In this document: positions 7,200 to 15,642 of the stretch, piece by piece
How positions within the stretch are numbered: the stretch's first letter is position 1
How the letters are laid out: each line of letters starts with the position of its first letter
Assembly (NCBI RefSeq): GCF_004570845.1
Contig: NZ_SPQZ01000004.1
Span: 1 to 64,000 of the forward strand
DNA length: 64,000 nucleotides
Origin: Orlajensenia leifsoniae
Lineage (GTDB): Bacteria; Actinomycetota; Actinomycetes; Actinomycetales; Microbacteriaceae
Reading direction: 5' to 3'
Notes under the pieces: model-generated
Database searches by the model: none
Seen by the model: the letters and a program-made list of their open reading frames with translations, nothing else
What the model was told of the DNA's origin: nothing
Program-made: the position numbers and the translations under genes

Positions 7200-9296
7200 A
7201 TGCATCACCTCCGTGCCGCGGGCGTCAGTCTCCTTCTCGACACCCGCGGCACGGGCGTGCCCGGCGTCATCCACTGGGGGCGAGATCTCGGCCCGCTCTC
7301 CGACGCCGAACTCGTGTCCCTCGCCGACGCGATGGTTCCCGCCGTGTCGCCCTCGTCGATCGACGTGCCCATCCGGTTGAGCCTGCTGCCCTCGTTCCGC
7401 GAGGGCTGGAGCGGACGGCCGGCGCTGTCGGTGTTCCGCGATGCTCCGGTCGACCTGTCGCTGGAGCTCGTCGGAGTCGAGGCCTCGGGCTCGGGCACCG
7501 CATCCGGCATCGTCATCAGGCTGACGGATGCCGCAGCCGGCGTCGACGTGACCACGACGCTCGAGCTCAGCTCCGAGGGCGTGCTGCGCCTGCGCCACGC
7601 CGTCACGAACACCGGCGGCTCCGCGCTCGGCGTGGCGGCGGCATCCGTCGTCGTCCCGGTTCCCGACCGCGCGGCGGAGGTGCTCGACTTCTCGGGCCTG
7701 TGGACCCACGAGCGCCGCCCGCAACGGCAGACCCTCGGGCAGGGCGTGTGGTCGCGGGAGTCGCGGCACGGACGCCCCGGCCACGACAACGCCTACCTGC
7801 TGGCCGCCGGCACGCCCGGCTGCGGCTTCGGGCACGGCGAGGTCTGGGCCGCGCACCTGGCCTGGAGCGGCGACGGCGTGGTGTGGGCCGAGCGCTCTCC
7901 GCTGGGTCCGGCGACGATCGGCGCGGCCGAGCTGCTGGCGCCAGGGGAGCTCAGCCTCGACCCCGGCGCCTCGTATGACGGCCCGTGGACCGTGCTCGTG
8001 TACTCGGACGCCGGCCTCGACGGCATCTCCGACCGGCTGCATCCGTGGGTGCGGTCGTGGTCGACGATCGAGTCGCCGCGTCCGGTCGTGCTCAACACCT
8101 GGGAGGCCGTGTACTTCGATCACTCCCTCGAACGCCTGACGCCCCTGGTCGACGCCGCCGCCGAGGTGGGCGTCGAGCGCTTCGTGCTCGACGACGGCTG
8201 GTTCACCGGCCGCAGCGACGACCGCCGGGCCCTCGGCGACTGGTTCGTCGACCCGGCCGCGTGGCCTGACGGGCTGCATCCGCTGATCGACCGCGTCGCG
8301 GCATCCGGAATGGACTTCGGTCTCTGGGTCGAGCCCGAGATGGTCAACCGCGACTCCGACGTCGCCCGCGCGCATCCCGACTGGATTCTCGGGGCGACGG
8401 ATGCCGTCACCTGGCGCTGGCAGAACGTGCTCGACCTCGCGAACCCCGACGCCTTCTCCTACGTGTTCGAGAGGCTCGACGCCCTGCTCGCCGAGTATCC
8501 GATCGCGTACCTCAAGTGGGATCACAACCGCGACCTGCTCGCCGGTTCGGCGCACAGGCAGACCTCGGCGCTGTACCGCCTCATCGACGCGGTGCGGGCG
8601 GCGCACCCCGGCGTCGAGATCGAGTCGTGCGCCTCGGGCGGCGGGCGGGTCGACCTCGGCATCCTGGAGCGCACCGATCGGGTGTGGGTGAGCGACACCA
8701 ACGACCCGCTCGAGCGGCAGTCGATCCAGCGGTACACCTCGCTCGTGGTGCCGCCCGAGTATCTGGGCGGGCACCTCGGCATTGCGCGGGCGCACACGAC
8801 AGGGCGGACCGCCACGCTGTCGTTCAGGCTGGCGACGGCGCTGTTCGGGCACGCCGGAATCGAGTGGAACATCGCGGAGGCGACCCCGGCGGAGCGGGCG
8901 AGCGTGGCCGAGTGGATCGCCGTGTACAAGCGCGAGCGCGGCCTGCTGCACAGCGGCCGGGTCGTGCGACCCGACGCGAGTGACGCCGCCATCGTGTCCC
9001 ACGGGGTCGTCGCGGCCGACGGATCGCGGGCACTGTTCAGCTATGCGGCGTTGGCGGCCCCGGCCGCAGCGATCCCGACGCCCCAGCGCTTCCCCGGGCT
9101 CGACCCCACGCGGCGCTACAGAGTGCGCCCGCTCGTGCTCGGCACCGACGTCTTCACGCTGCAGGATGCCGCCCCGGCGTGGTGGGAGGCCGGCGAAGTC
9201 GTGCTCTCAGGAGCCGTTCTCGGCGAGGTCGGACTCCCGATGCCGCTGATCGCGCCCGAGAACGCCGTGCTGGTGGAGTTCGACGCGGTCGACTGA
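7200..9296 (+). CDS. GH36 alpha-galactosidase
   Basis: 698 residues, the usual length for bacterial GH36. An N-terminal beta-sandwich leads into a TIM barrel with 'NTWEAVYFDHS', 'FVLDDGWFTGR' and 'LWVEPEMVN'. The nucleophile is expected at Asp441 in 'LKWDHNRD' and the acid/base at Asp499 in 'VSDTNDPLERQ'. 'ESCASGGGRVDLG' lies between them. It hydrolyses terminal alpha-1,6-galactosyl bonds (melibiose, raffinose type). There is no signal peptide, so it is cytoplasmic. ATG was preferred to the TTG just before it; AAGGGA lies 11-12 nt upstream. Last gene of the operon, 7 bp after the binding-protein stop. Confidence 0.93.
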   Translation: MHHLRAAGVSLLLDTRGTGVPGVIHWGRDLGPLSDAELVSLADAMVPAVSPSSIDVPIRLSLLPSFREGWSGRPALSVFRDAPVDLSLELVGVEASGSGTASGIVIRLTDAAAGVDVTTTLELSSEGVLRLRHAVTNTGGSALGVAAASVVVPVPDRAAEVLDFSGLWTHERRPQRQTLGQGVWSRESRHGRPGHDNAYLLAAGTPGCGFGHGEVWAAHLAWSGDGVVWAERSPLGPATIGAAELLAPGELSLDPGASYDGPWTVLVYSDAGLDGISDRLHPWVRSWSTIESPRPVVLNTWEAVYFDHSLERLTPLVDAAAEVGVERFVLDDGWFTGRSDDRRALGDWFVDPAAWPDGLHPLIDRVAASGMDFGLWVEPEMVNRDSDVARAHPDWILGATDAVTWRWQNVLDLANPDAFSYVFERLDALLAEYPIAYLKWDHNRDLLAGSAHRQTSALYRLIDAVRAAHPGVEIESCASGGGRVDLGILERTDRVWVSDTNDPLERQSIQRYTSLVVPPEYLGGHLGIARAHTTGRTATLSFRLATALFGHAGIEWNIAEATPAERASVAEWIAVYKRERGLLHSGRVVRPDASDAAIVSHGVVAADGSRALFSYAALAAPAAAIPTPQRFPGLDPTRRYRVRPLVLGTDVFTLQDAAPAWWEAGEVVLSGAVLGEVGLPMPLIAPENAVLVEFDAVD

Positions 9297-9310
9297 GCGC
9301 GCCGGTCGCC

Positions 9311-9372
9311 GCGCTGTCGCTCCTCGCTCGTGCTGCAGTTCTTTCGATTGCGCCGTGCAGAAACGACAGCGC
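9311..9372. terminator. Long inverted repeat after the galactoside operon
   Basis: The arms GCGCTGTCG and CGACAGCGC (9 bp, perfect) enclose an inner CTGCA/TGCAG pair and a T-rich centre. It lies just downstream of the last operon gene and has no clear T-tract, so it may be an mRNA-stabilising or factor-assisted termination structure. Confidence 0.45.
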
Positions 9373-9416
9373 GCGTCGCGGGTCGTCGGTGAGCCGCCCT
9401 CACTAGGCTCGGGCGC

Positions 9417-10574
9417 GTGAGCCAGCACACTCCTGCCCAGTCGACGCCCGCCGCATCCGTCGCCCCAAGCGACCCGACCGGAGCCACCACGGCCGCCGGC
9501 GTCGAGTCTCGCGCCCTGCTGTTCGCGATCGGCGGCTTCGTCCCGGCCGGCGTCATCGGGCTCATCCTGTTCGGCAGCCACGACATCCCGCTGGCCGGAG
9601 CGAACTCGCTCGGCAATGTGACCGCGATCGTCAGCGCCGTCCTGGCCCTCGTGGTGTTCATCGTCGGCTACGTGCTCTCGTACGCCGAGCCCTCGCGGGC
9701 CTGGTTGCGCGACGTGCGGCTCGGTCGCCAGTTCCTCGACATCGGCGGGCTCGCCTTCGCCCACGCCGTGCTCTGCTACCTCGCCTACGGCGTGCTGTTC
9801 AAGCTGCTCCAGGACGCCTTCCTCGACGCCGTCGTGTTCCCGATCCCCGCGGCCGTGCTGCTCGGCGCGGCGTGCGCGACGAGCAGCTACTTCGTCTACC
9901 TCTCCGCCGTGCACATGACGACGTCCCGCGTGGCCTCGACCATGGCCATCTTCCTCGTCCTCGGCCTGCTCACCAGCATGCTCACGGCGGCGGATCCGCT
10001 CTGGTGGACGATGAACATCAGCGCCCTCGGCATGAACGACGACCTCTCCAGCCACGTCTTCAACTTCACGCTCCTGATAGCGGGCATCGTGCTGACCACC
10101 ATGGCGAACTACATGACCGCCGAACTCGAGTCGGGTCCGCTCACCCGCACCGATGCGACGACGACGGATGCCGTCGCCCTGGGCCGCGCCCGCTACGTGA
10201 AGTGGTCGCTGGTGCTGATCGGCGTGTTCCTCGCCTGCGTGGGCATCTTCCACGTCAACGATTTCTTCTGGATCCACAACACCGTGGCCACGGGCATGGC
10301 CGTGGTGTTCTGCGTGCTGGTGTTCCGGCTGCCGTGGGTGGTGCCCGGACTGCCGCGGGCCTTCTTCGTGGTCGGCTACATCTTCATCGCGGTCATCGTG
10401 GTGTCCGCCGTCTTCTTCGCCACCGGGTACTACAACCTGACCGCCGTCGAGATCATCGCGTTCGCGCTGATCTTCACGTGGCTGATCGTTCTGATCCGCA
10501 TGGTGTCGGCGGCGGCGACGGATGCGGCGGCCCTGCCCGCGCCGCCCGTCGCCCCGTCACCGCTGGTCGAGTAG
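9417..10574 (+). CDS. Multi-pass membrane protein, DUF998-like
   Basis: 385 residues with about ten hydrophobic segments and a Ser/Thr/Ala-rich N-terminal tail of some 30 residues. Conserved-looking elements are 'PLWWTMNISALGMNDDLSSHVFNF' (here split: 'LWWTMNISALG', then 'FNFTLLIAGIVL') and 'FFWIHNTVATGM', which resemble the DUF998 family of unknown function. The GTG start follows TAGGCT by 7 nt, which suggests a leaderless mRNA. The last codons and stop (VE-TAG) lie inside an interspersed repeat. Function unknown. Confidence 0.7.
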   Translation: MSQHTPAQSTPAASVAPSDPTGATTAAGVESRALLFAIGGFVPAGVIGLILFGSHDIPLAGANSLGNVTAIVSAVLALVVFIVGYVLSYAEPSRAWLRDVRLGRQFLDIGGLAFAHAVLCYLAYGVLFKLLQDAFLDAVVFPIPAAVLLGAACATSSYFVYLSAVHMTTSRVASTMAIFLVLGLLTSMLTAADPLWWTMNISALGMNDDLSSHVFNFTLLIAGIVLTTMANYMTAELESGPLTRTDATTTDAVALGRARYVKWSLVLIGVFLACVGIFHVNDFFWIHNTVATGMAVVFCVLVFRLPWVVPGLPRAFFVVGYIFIAVIVVSAVFFATGYYNLTAVEIIAFALIFTWLIVLIRMVSAAATDAAALPAPPVAPSPLVE

Positions 10575-10703
10575 GCCGCGAGCGCAGCGAGCAGCCGTAT
10601 CGAGATCACGTCTGCGTGCCCAAGGGTCTGGGTGGGCGCCGATCCTCGGCGTGATCGCGATACGCGTCCTCGCTGCGCTCGGTCGCTACTCGATCAGCGG
10701 GAG
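10566..10703. repeat. Inverted pair of interspersed palindromic repeats
   Basis: A minus-oriented unit (10566-10607) faces a plus-oriented unit (10661-10703) across about 53 bp. The first is identical, as reverse complement, over 43 bp to 62119-62161; the second is identical to 571-613. The first unit begins inside the preceding gene and supplies its TAG. The paired arrangement resembles the mosaic REP elements of other bacteria. Confidence 0.75.
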
Positions 10704-10721
10704 CGGGAGCGAACGGCGTAC

Positions 10722-11492
10722 CTACAGCTGCACCGGCTCCAGCACGGCGCGCTTCGCCGCGCGACCGTCGCCCGAGGAGCGCCCGGTGAGGCGGCGTCCG
10801 ATCCACGGCAGCACGAACTCGCGGTAGTAGGCGGCGGTGTTGCGCGACTTCGGTCCGGCCGGTGCCGCAGCGACCTCCTCGACACCCCACTCGGTCGGAA
10901 CCGGAACTCCGATCTCGGTGAGCACGTTGCTGGCGACGCGGGCGTGGCCCAGCGCGTTCAGGTGCAGGCGGTCGGCCGACCAGTAGCGGATGTCGCGCAG
11001 TCCGACATCCGAGAAGTTGTCGACGAAGGTCACGCCGGGCAGCTCCGCCAGGTCGCGCAGCGCCGTCGTGAGGTCGCGGCCGCGACGGTCGAACGCCGAG
11101 CCGAGCGGCAGGTGGTCGAGGGGATTGGCTCCCGAGAGCATGAGCGCGTGGATGCCCTCGGCACGGATGCGCTCGATCGCCCCGCGGAAGCGTCCGGCGA
11201 TGAGCTCCACATCCATGCGGGGGCGCAGGATGTCGTTGCCACCGCCGTTGAAGCTGATCACCTCGGGTCGCAGGTCGAGTGCCGGCTGCAGCTGCTCGTC
11301 GATGATCGGAACGAGCTTGCGGCCACGGATGGCGAGGTTCGCGTAGGTGACGGTGCCGAGGCCCGTCGAGGCGGCGTTCTGGGCGAGCCCGACCGCCACG
11401 AAGTCGGCCCAACCGCGCACGGTGCCGTCGGGCTGTTCGTCTCCGACGCCCTCGGTGAAGCTGTCTCCGATGGCCACGTAACTGCTGAACAC
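10722..11492 (-). CDS. SGNH/GDSL-family hydrolase
   Basis: 256 residues. Block I 'IGDSFTEGVGDE' gives the nucleophile Ser11, 'FNGGGNDIL' is block III, and 'DRLHLNALGHA' carries the Asp and His of block V. There is no signal peptide, so an intracellular esterase, lipase or carbohydrate deacetylase is most likely; the substrate is unknown. The GTG start is preceded by GGGGAGAG. Monocistronic between repeat-filled spacers. Confidence 0.85.
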   Translation of the reverse strand: MFSSYVAIGDSFTEGVGDEQPDGTVRGWADFVAVGLAQNAASTGLGTVTYANLAIRGRKLVPIIDEQLQPALDLRPEVISFNGGGNDILRPRMDVELIAGRFRGAIERIRAEGIHALMLSGANPLDHLPLGSAFDRRGRDLTTALRDLAELPGVTFVDNFSDVGLRDIRYWSADRLHLNALGHARVASNVLTEIGVPVPTEWGVEEVAAAPAGPKSRNTAAYYREFVLPWIGRRLTGRSSGDGRAAKRAVLEPVQL

Positions 11493-11573
11493 GTACTCTC
11501 CCCGATCCCGTGCCGGCTCGGCCGGGCACCCGTCGAGCCTAGACCTGTCTCAGTTCGCTGAGGCTTCCCGCTC

Positions 11574-11766
11574 GCAGAGCGACGGGAGCGGAGCGAGCGC
11601 CGCGAAGTGGACGGAAGCCGACATCCGGGACCTCGGCTTCGCCGCAGGCGCTTCGGGCGGTCGCTTCGCTCGGCCCTCAGCGAGCGGGGTACTCGTTCGC
11701 TGAGGCCCGGGCGCAGCCCGCGGTCGAAGCGGGGATGCGGTCGCTGCGCTCGGCCCTCTGCGAGCG
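11574..11766 (+). repeat. Cluster of four interspersed repeats in a 310-bp spacer
   Basis: The gene-free stretch 11493-11802 holds four units. They are 11574-11607 (31/34 identical to 49613-49646), 11650-11687 (like 56796-56833), 11697-11731 (a CGGGC-GCA-GCCCG hairpin core; like 13861-13895 and 56751-56785) and a truncated copy near 11737-11766. The promoter of the next gene lies just after the last one. Confidence 0.7.
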
Positions 11767-11802
11767 GGGGTGCTGCGAACGCAGCGTCGGTAGACTGGCG
11801 GG

Positions 11803-12249
11803 GTGCCTGTGAACCCCGAGCTGCTGGGACGCACGTTCCCGCCCGCGCCCCCTTATCTCGTCGGTCGTGAGAAGGTGCGCGAGTTCTCGCGTGCGGTCTT
11901 CGCCACCAACCCGATCAACCTCGACGTCGACGCCGCTCGCGCCGCCGGTCACGCCGACCTCGTCGCGCCCCCGACGTTCGCCATCGTCGTGCAGGAGATC
12001 ACCCTCGCCCAGTTGCTGGCAGAGGAGGACTCGGGCATCGACTTCACCCGCGTCGTGCACGGCGACCAGCGCTTCACGACGACGCGCGCCATCGTCGCCG
12101 GAGACGAGCTCACGGCGCAGCTCGCCGTCACCAGCGTCAAGACGCTCGGCGGCCACTCGATGGTCACCGCGGAGTCCACCATCACCGATGCTGCGGGCGA
12201 GCACGTCGTCACCGCCATCTCCACCCTGGTCGTGCGAGGAGACGAGTGA
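11803..12249 (+). CDS. hadA: MaoC-like dehydratase subunit A (HadA-like)
   Basis: 148 residues. The start 'VNPELLGRTFPPAPPYLVGREKVREF' and 'NPINLDVDAARAAGHADLVAPPTFAIV' are typical of the FAS1-like dehydratase (hot-dog) domain of HadA/Rv0635-type proteins. This subunit lacks the catalytic hydratase motif and pairs with the HadB-type subunit encoded next, for (3R)-hydroxyacyl-ACP dehydration or a related step. The GTG start lies 6 nt after TAGACT, a leaderless arrangement. Stop and next start overlap as TGATG. In an organism without mycolic acids the physiological role is uncertain. Confidence 0.85.
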   Translation: MPVNPELLGRTFPPAPPYLVGREKVREFSRAVFATNPINLDVDAARAAGHADLVAPPTFAIVVQEITLAQLLAEEDSGIDFTRVVHGDQRFTTTRAIVAGDELTAQLAVTSVKTLGGHSMVTAESTITDAAGEHVVTAISTLVVRGDE

Positions 12250-12665
12250 TGCCCCAGCTGACCGACCTGACCGTGGGCGACATCGTCGCCGAGCGCTCCG
12301 TCACCCTCACGCGCGACTCCCTCGTGCGCTACGCCGGTGCCTCCGGAGACTTCAATCCCATCCACTACCGCGATGACGTCGCGGCATCAGTGGGCCTGCC
12401 CGGCGTCCTCGCCCACGGCATGCTCACCATGGGCCTCGCCGTGCAGCCCGTCGTCGACTGGGCCGGCGACCCCGCCCGCGTCGTCGACTACCAGGTGCGT
12501 TTCACGCGTCCCGTGCTCGTCGACCCGCAGCACGGCGCCGTCGTGAACGTCGTCGCCAAGGTCGGCGCACTCGACGTCGAGGCATCCGTCGCCCGCATCG
12601 ACCTGACCGTGAGCTTCGACGATGCGACCGTGCTGGGCAAGGCCCAGGTGCGGGTGCGGCTCTAG
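12249..12665 (+). CDS. hadB: MaoC-like (3R)-hydroxyacyl dehydratase subunit B (HadB-like)
   Basis: 138 residues with one hot-dog domain. The motif 'YAGASGDFNPIHYRDDVA' carries the Asp and His expected for hydratase 2/MaoC catalysis, and 'GLPGVLAHGMLTMGL' follows, as in HadB. It overlaps the hadA stop by one base and probably forms a heterodimer with HadA. A GTG one codon upstream is a possible alternative start. murB follows after 3 bp, so the three genes form one transcript. Confidence 0.87.
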   Translation: MPQLTDLTVGDIVAERSVTLTRDSLVRYAGASGDFNPIHYRDDVAASVGLPGVLAHGMLTMGLAVQPVVDWAGDPARVVDYQVRFTRPVLVDPQHGAVVNVVAKVGALDVEASVARIDLTVSFDDATVLGKAQVRVRL

Positions 12666-12668
12666 CCC

Positions 12669-13847
12669 ATGCCGGAGTCCTCGATCGTCGCCCTGCGCGA
12701 GCTCACCACCATGCGTGTCGGTGGGATGCCCGAACGGATGCTCACTGTCACGACCCAGCGCGACCTCGTCGATGCCGCGCTCGCTGTCTGGGCCGACGGC
12801 GGCGACTGGCTGCTCCTCGGCGGCGGCTCGAACACCGTCGCGAGCGATGAGCCGTTCGATGGCACTGTCATCCGCATCGCGACCCAGGGCATCGAGGTGC
12901 TTCCGGAGTCCTCGGGCCCGGGGCTCGTACGGCTGCGGGTGCAGGCCGGTGAACCCTGGGACGATCTCGTCGCCTACACGGTGCGGCATGGCTGGTCGGG
13001 CATCGAGGCGCTCAGTGGCATCCCCGGACTGGCCGGAGCCGCCCCGATCCAGAACATCGGCGCCTACGGTCAAGAGGTCTCCAGCGCGCTGACCGCCATC
13101 GAGTTCCTGGACTACGACACTGGCGAGGTCGAGCGCGTCGATGCGGCCGACCTCGAGCTCGGTTACCGCACCTCGGTCATCAAGCAGGGCCGTCAGGGTG
13201 TCGTCGTGTCGATCGAGCTCGAACTGCACGACACCGCTCACGAGCGCGACGTGCTCGGCGAGGAGCTCGGTCAGCCCATCGCCTATGCGCAACTGGCCAG
13301 CACCCTCGGTGTGCAGCCGGGCGACAGGGTCTCGATCTCGCAGGTGCGGGCCGCGGTGCTGGCGTTGCGTGCGTCGAAGGGCATGGTGCTGAACGCCGAC
13401 GACAACGACACCTGGAGTGCCGGCTCGTTCTTCACCAACCCGATCGTGCGCGAGAGCTTCGCCCGCACCCTTCCGGCCGATGCTCCGCGCTGGCCGATGG
13501 CGGCCGACGAGCCCGACGTCGTCGAGCCTCTCGACAGGCCGGCCCTCGACCCGTGGGAGGCCGCTCAGCAGGCCCTCGCCGCACCGGCGCGCCCGGCTGA
13601 GCCGTCGCCGCGCTTCGTGAAGCTGTCGGCGGCGTGGCTCATCGAGCACTCCGGCATCCGTCGCGGCTTCGGACTGCCGGGAACGCAGGCGGCCATCTCG
13701 AGCAAGCACACTCTCGCCATCACCAATCGCGGTGAGGCGACCGGTGAGGAGGTCGCCCAGCTGGCGCGCTATGTGCAGCAGCGGGTGCAGGCCGAGTTCG
13801 GCATCATCCTGCACCCGGAGCCGGTGATCGTGGGGTTGGAGATCTAG
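12669..13847 (+). CDS. murB: UDP-N-acetylenolpyruvoylglucosamine reductase (MurB)
   Basis: 392 residues. The FAD-binding part has 'TTMRVGGMPERML', 'LLLGGGSNTVASDEPFDGTV' and 'GIPGLAGAAPIQNIGAYGQEV'. The substrate part has 'YRTSVIK', the catalytic Ser in 'SAGSFFTNPIV' and the C-terminal 'SSKHTLAITNRGEAT' and 'HPEPVIVG'. It reduces the enolpyruvyl group to make UDP-N-acetylmuramic acid in peptidoglycan synthesis, in the cytoplasm. It follows hadB by 3 bp with no clear ribosome-binding site, so it is probably coupled. A variable insert of about 40 residues ('DRPALDPWEAAQQALAAPAR') sits before the C-terminal motif. Confidence 0.95.
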   Translation: MPESSIVALRELTTMRVGGMPERMLTVTTQRDLVDAALAVWADGGDWLLLGGGSNTVASDEPFDGTVIRIATQGIEVLPESSGPGLVRLRVQAGEPWDDLVAYTVRHGWSGIEALSGIPGLAGAAPIQNIGAYGQEVSSALTAIEFLDYDTGEVERVDAADLELGYRTSVIKQGRQGVVVSIELELHDTAHERDVLGEELGQPIAYAQLASTLGVQPGDRVSISQVRAAVLALRASKGMVLNADDNDTWSAGSFFTNPIVRESFARTLPADAPRWPMAADEPDVVEPLDRPALDPWEAAQQALAAPARPAEPSPRFVKLSAAWLIEHSGIRRGFGLPGTQAAISSKHTLAITNRGEATGEEVAQLARYVQQRVQAEFGIILHPEPVIVGLEI

Positions 13848-13858
13848 CTCCGCACTCC

Positions 13859-13946
13859 GCTCGCTGAGGCCCGGACGGAGTCCGCGGTCGAAGCGCCTCT
13901 CGGGGTGGCGCGATGCCTGGTGCGCATCGGCCGCCGACTTCGTCGG
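13859..13946. repeat. Two facing interspersed repeats after murB
   Basis: A plus-oriented unit (13861-13895) has a CGGAC-GGA-GTCCG hairpin at 13872-13884. A minus-oriented relative has the core CCGAC-GAA-GTCGG at 13934-13946 when read on the minus strand. They fill the 129-bp spacer between the convergent murB and PucR genes. Confidence 0.7.
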
Positions 13947-13976
13947 GGCCTCGGCGAACGGGGACCGCGGCGGGAT

Positions 13977-15509
13977 TCAGCTGGAGGCCACCAGCGCCGC
14001 CCACAGCTCCGCGCGCGCCGGGAAGGTCGAGAGGTCCCGACCGAGCACGCGTTCGGCCACCGCGATGCGGTTGCGCACGGTGTGCCGGTGCACGCCGAGA
14101 GCCTGGGCAGCCGCGTCGAACTGCGCGTCGTTCTCCAGCCACGCGCGCAGCGTCGCGATGAGGGCGGTGCCGTTCTCGGCGTCGTGCAGCGCGAGAGGGG
14201 CCAGGCCGGCGCGGGCGATCTCCGCGGCATCCGTCGCCCCGAGAGAGGCGAGAACACCGCCGGCGGCGACGGTCTCGAAGTCGACGACCGACCCGCCGGA
14301 TCCCTCGATGACGGATGCCGCCGCCAGCGCGCGCCGCGCCTGCGCCCGAGAGCGCGCCAGCTCGTCGAGCGCGCCGGGCGCCGACAGGCCTATGCGTGCG
14401 TCGAAGGTCGCGGCGAGCCGGCGCAGCAGGGGAAGCGCGGCCGCTGTCGCGACCGCCAGCAGCTCCCCATCGACGGCGCCGAAGAAGAGGGACGAGGGGG
14501 TGCGGCGGGTCTCGGACTCGAGCAGCTCCTCGAGCGCGCCCCGGCGGTCGGTGTCCACGGCGATGACGGCCGTCCTCACGTCGCCCGTCGGCATCCCGCC
14601 CCAGAGCTCGGTGCCCGCGGTGCTCACCAGCTCGACCTCGCCTCCGAGCAGGAGGCGGAGCACCCCGGTGCGCAGGCGCGACCTGGAGGCGTCGAGCTCG
14701 TGGTTCTGTTCGAGAGCGAGGCTCGCGAGCCCGACGACGGAGGCCACCACCTCGCGCGCCGACTGGTCGAGCGAGGTTCCACCGCCGACGGCGAGCACCC
14801 CGCGCAGCCGGCCGCGGCGCCCGAGGGTGTGCAGGGTGAGAGTGTCGTCGCCGGCCGTCGAGGTCGCGCTGGCGCGGGTTCCGCGCGTGAGGAGGAGGGT
14901 CGCATCCTGCCGCACTCCGCGGAGCGCCGTCGGCTCGATCGCGTCGGCGGGGAACACCCGATCGACCGCTCCCGACGCGTCGAAGAGTGCGACGCCCTGC
15001 CCGAGCGCCCGGGCGAGTTCGGCGAGGGCTGCACGCAGGCCGTCGGGGCGGAGGGCCGCGAGCGAGATGGCGCGTTGCGCATCGAGAGCCCACGAGTGCC
15101 GCGCGTAGGCGTCCGCGGCGATGAGGTCGGCCGTGACCCTGGCTATCGCGATGAAGGGGACCCGGTAGGGCACCTCGAACAGTGGCAGCCCGTGGCGGCG
15201 GCAGGCGTCGATGAGGGCGGCCGGGGTTCCGTTGCGCACCACCTCGGTGCCGAAGCCGAGGCCGACGACGCCGCGGTCGACCAGCCGGGCGACGTAGGCG
15301 TCGGCATCCGTCGGCGAATCGCCGAACTGGGTTCCCGTGGTCAAGAGCACCTGATCGTCGACGAGGAACGGGGTCGGGTCGGCGAGGTCGGTGCTGTGGG
15401 CCCACTGCACGCCGCGGTCGAGAGCGCCGACCGGCAGGGCGTCGATGTCGCTCACCAGGGTGAGCGCGAGCTCGGGCCGGCGCAGCAGGGTGGCGAGAGT
15501 GGGGAGCAT
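13977..15509 (-). CDS. PucR-family transcriptional regulator of GABA/putrescine catabolism
   Basis: 510 residues. The N-terminal PucR sensor domain (MLPTLATLLRRPELALTLV; 'QVLLTTGTQFGDS', 'GVVGLGFGTEVV') is followed by a GGDEF-like central part and a C-terminal helix-turn-helix with 'AAQALGVHRHTVRNRIAVAE', the usual PucR order. I chose the ATG at 15509 because GGAGGGA lies 5-6 nt upstream; an earlier in-frame start lacks one. It is divergent from gabT-gabD, so it most likely controls that operon in response to a nitrogenous ligand. The ligand is inference. Confidence 0.88.
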   Translation of the reverse strand: MLPTLATLLRRPELALTLVSDIDALPVGALDRGVQWAHSTDLADPTPFLVDDQVLLTTGTQFGDSPTDADAYVARLVDRGVVGLGFGTEVVRNGTPAALIDACRRHGLPLFEVPYRVPFIAIARVTADLIAADAYARHSWALDAQRAISLAALRPDGLRAALAELARALGQGVALFDASGAVDRVFPADAIEPTALRGVRQDATLLLTRGTRASATSTAGDDTLTLHTLGRRGRLRGVLAVGGGTSLDQSAREVVASVVGLASLALEQNHELDASRSRLRTGVLRLLLGGEVELVSTAGTELWGGMPTGDVRTAVIAVDTDRRGALEELLESETRRTPSSLFFGAVDGELLAVATAAALPLLRRLAATFDARIGLSAPGALDELARSRAQARRALAAASVIEGSGGSVVDFETVAAGGVLASLGATDAAEIARAGLAPLALHDAENGTALIATLRAWLENDAQFDAAAQALGVHRHTVRNRIAVAERVLGRDLSTFPARAELWAALVASS

Positions 15510-15574
15510 CGGTCCCTCCGGGCGATAGACATCGTGAACAGTACAGACCCTTTCAGTGTACGCAGCGGCCATCG

Positions 15575-15589
15575 GCTCACGCGGTGAGC
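15575..15589. promoter_or_regulatory. Perfect 6-3-6 palindrome in the PucR/gabT divergent promoter
   Basis: GCTCAC-GCG-GTGAGC lies 5 bp upstream of a TAGCAT -10 box (15595-15600) for gabT. Its place between -35 and -10 would suit a repressor; PucR proteins are often activators, so the partner is open. Confidence 0.45.
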
Positions 15590-15642
15590 GGGTCTAGCAT
15601 CGCCACATCGCACGTCACCCTCGCACCATCTGGAGACCGCTC

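Noticed and set aside
7182-9002. Long open frames antisense to real genes (also 1877-3811, 4731-5840, 13905-15587, 18066-19922)
   Set aside because: They mirror the third-position GC bias of the genes on the other strand, have Arg/Ala/Gly-rich or His/Asp/Val-rich composition, no family motifs and no ribosome-binding sites.
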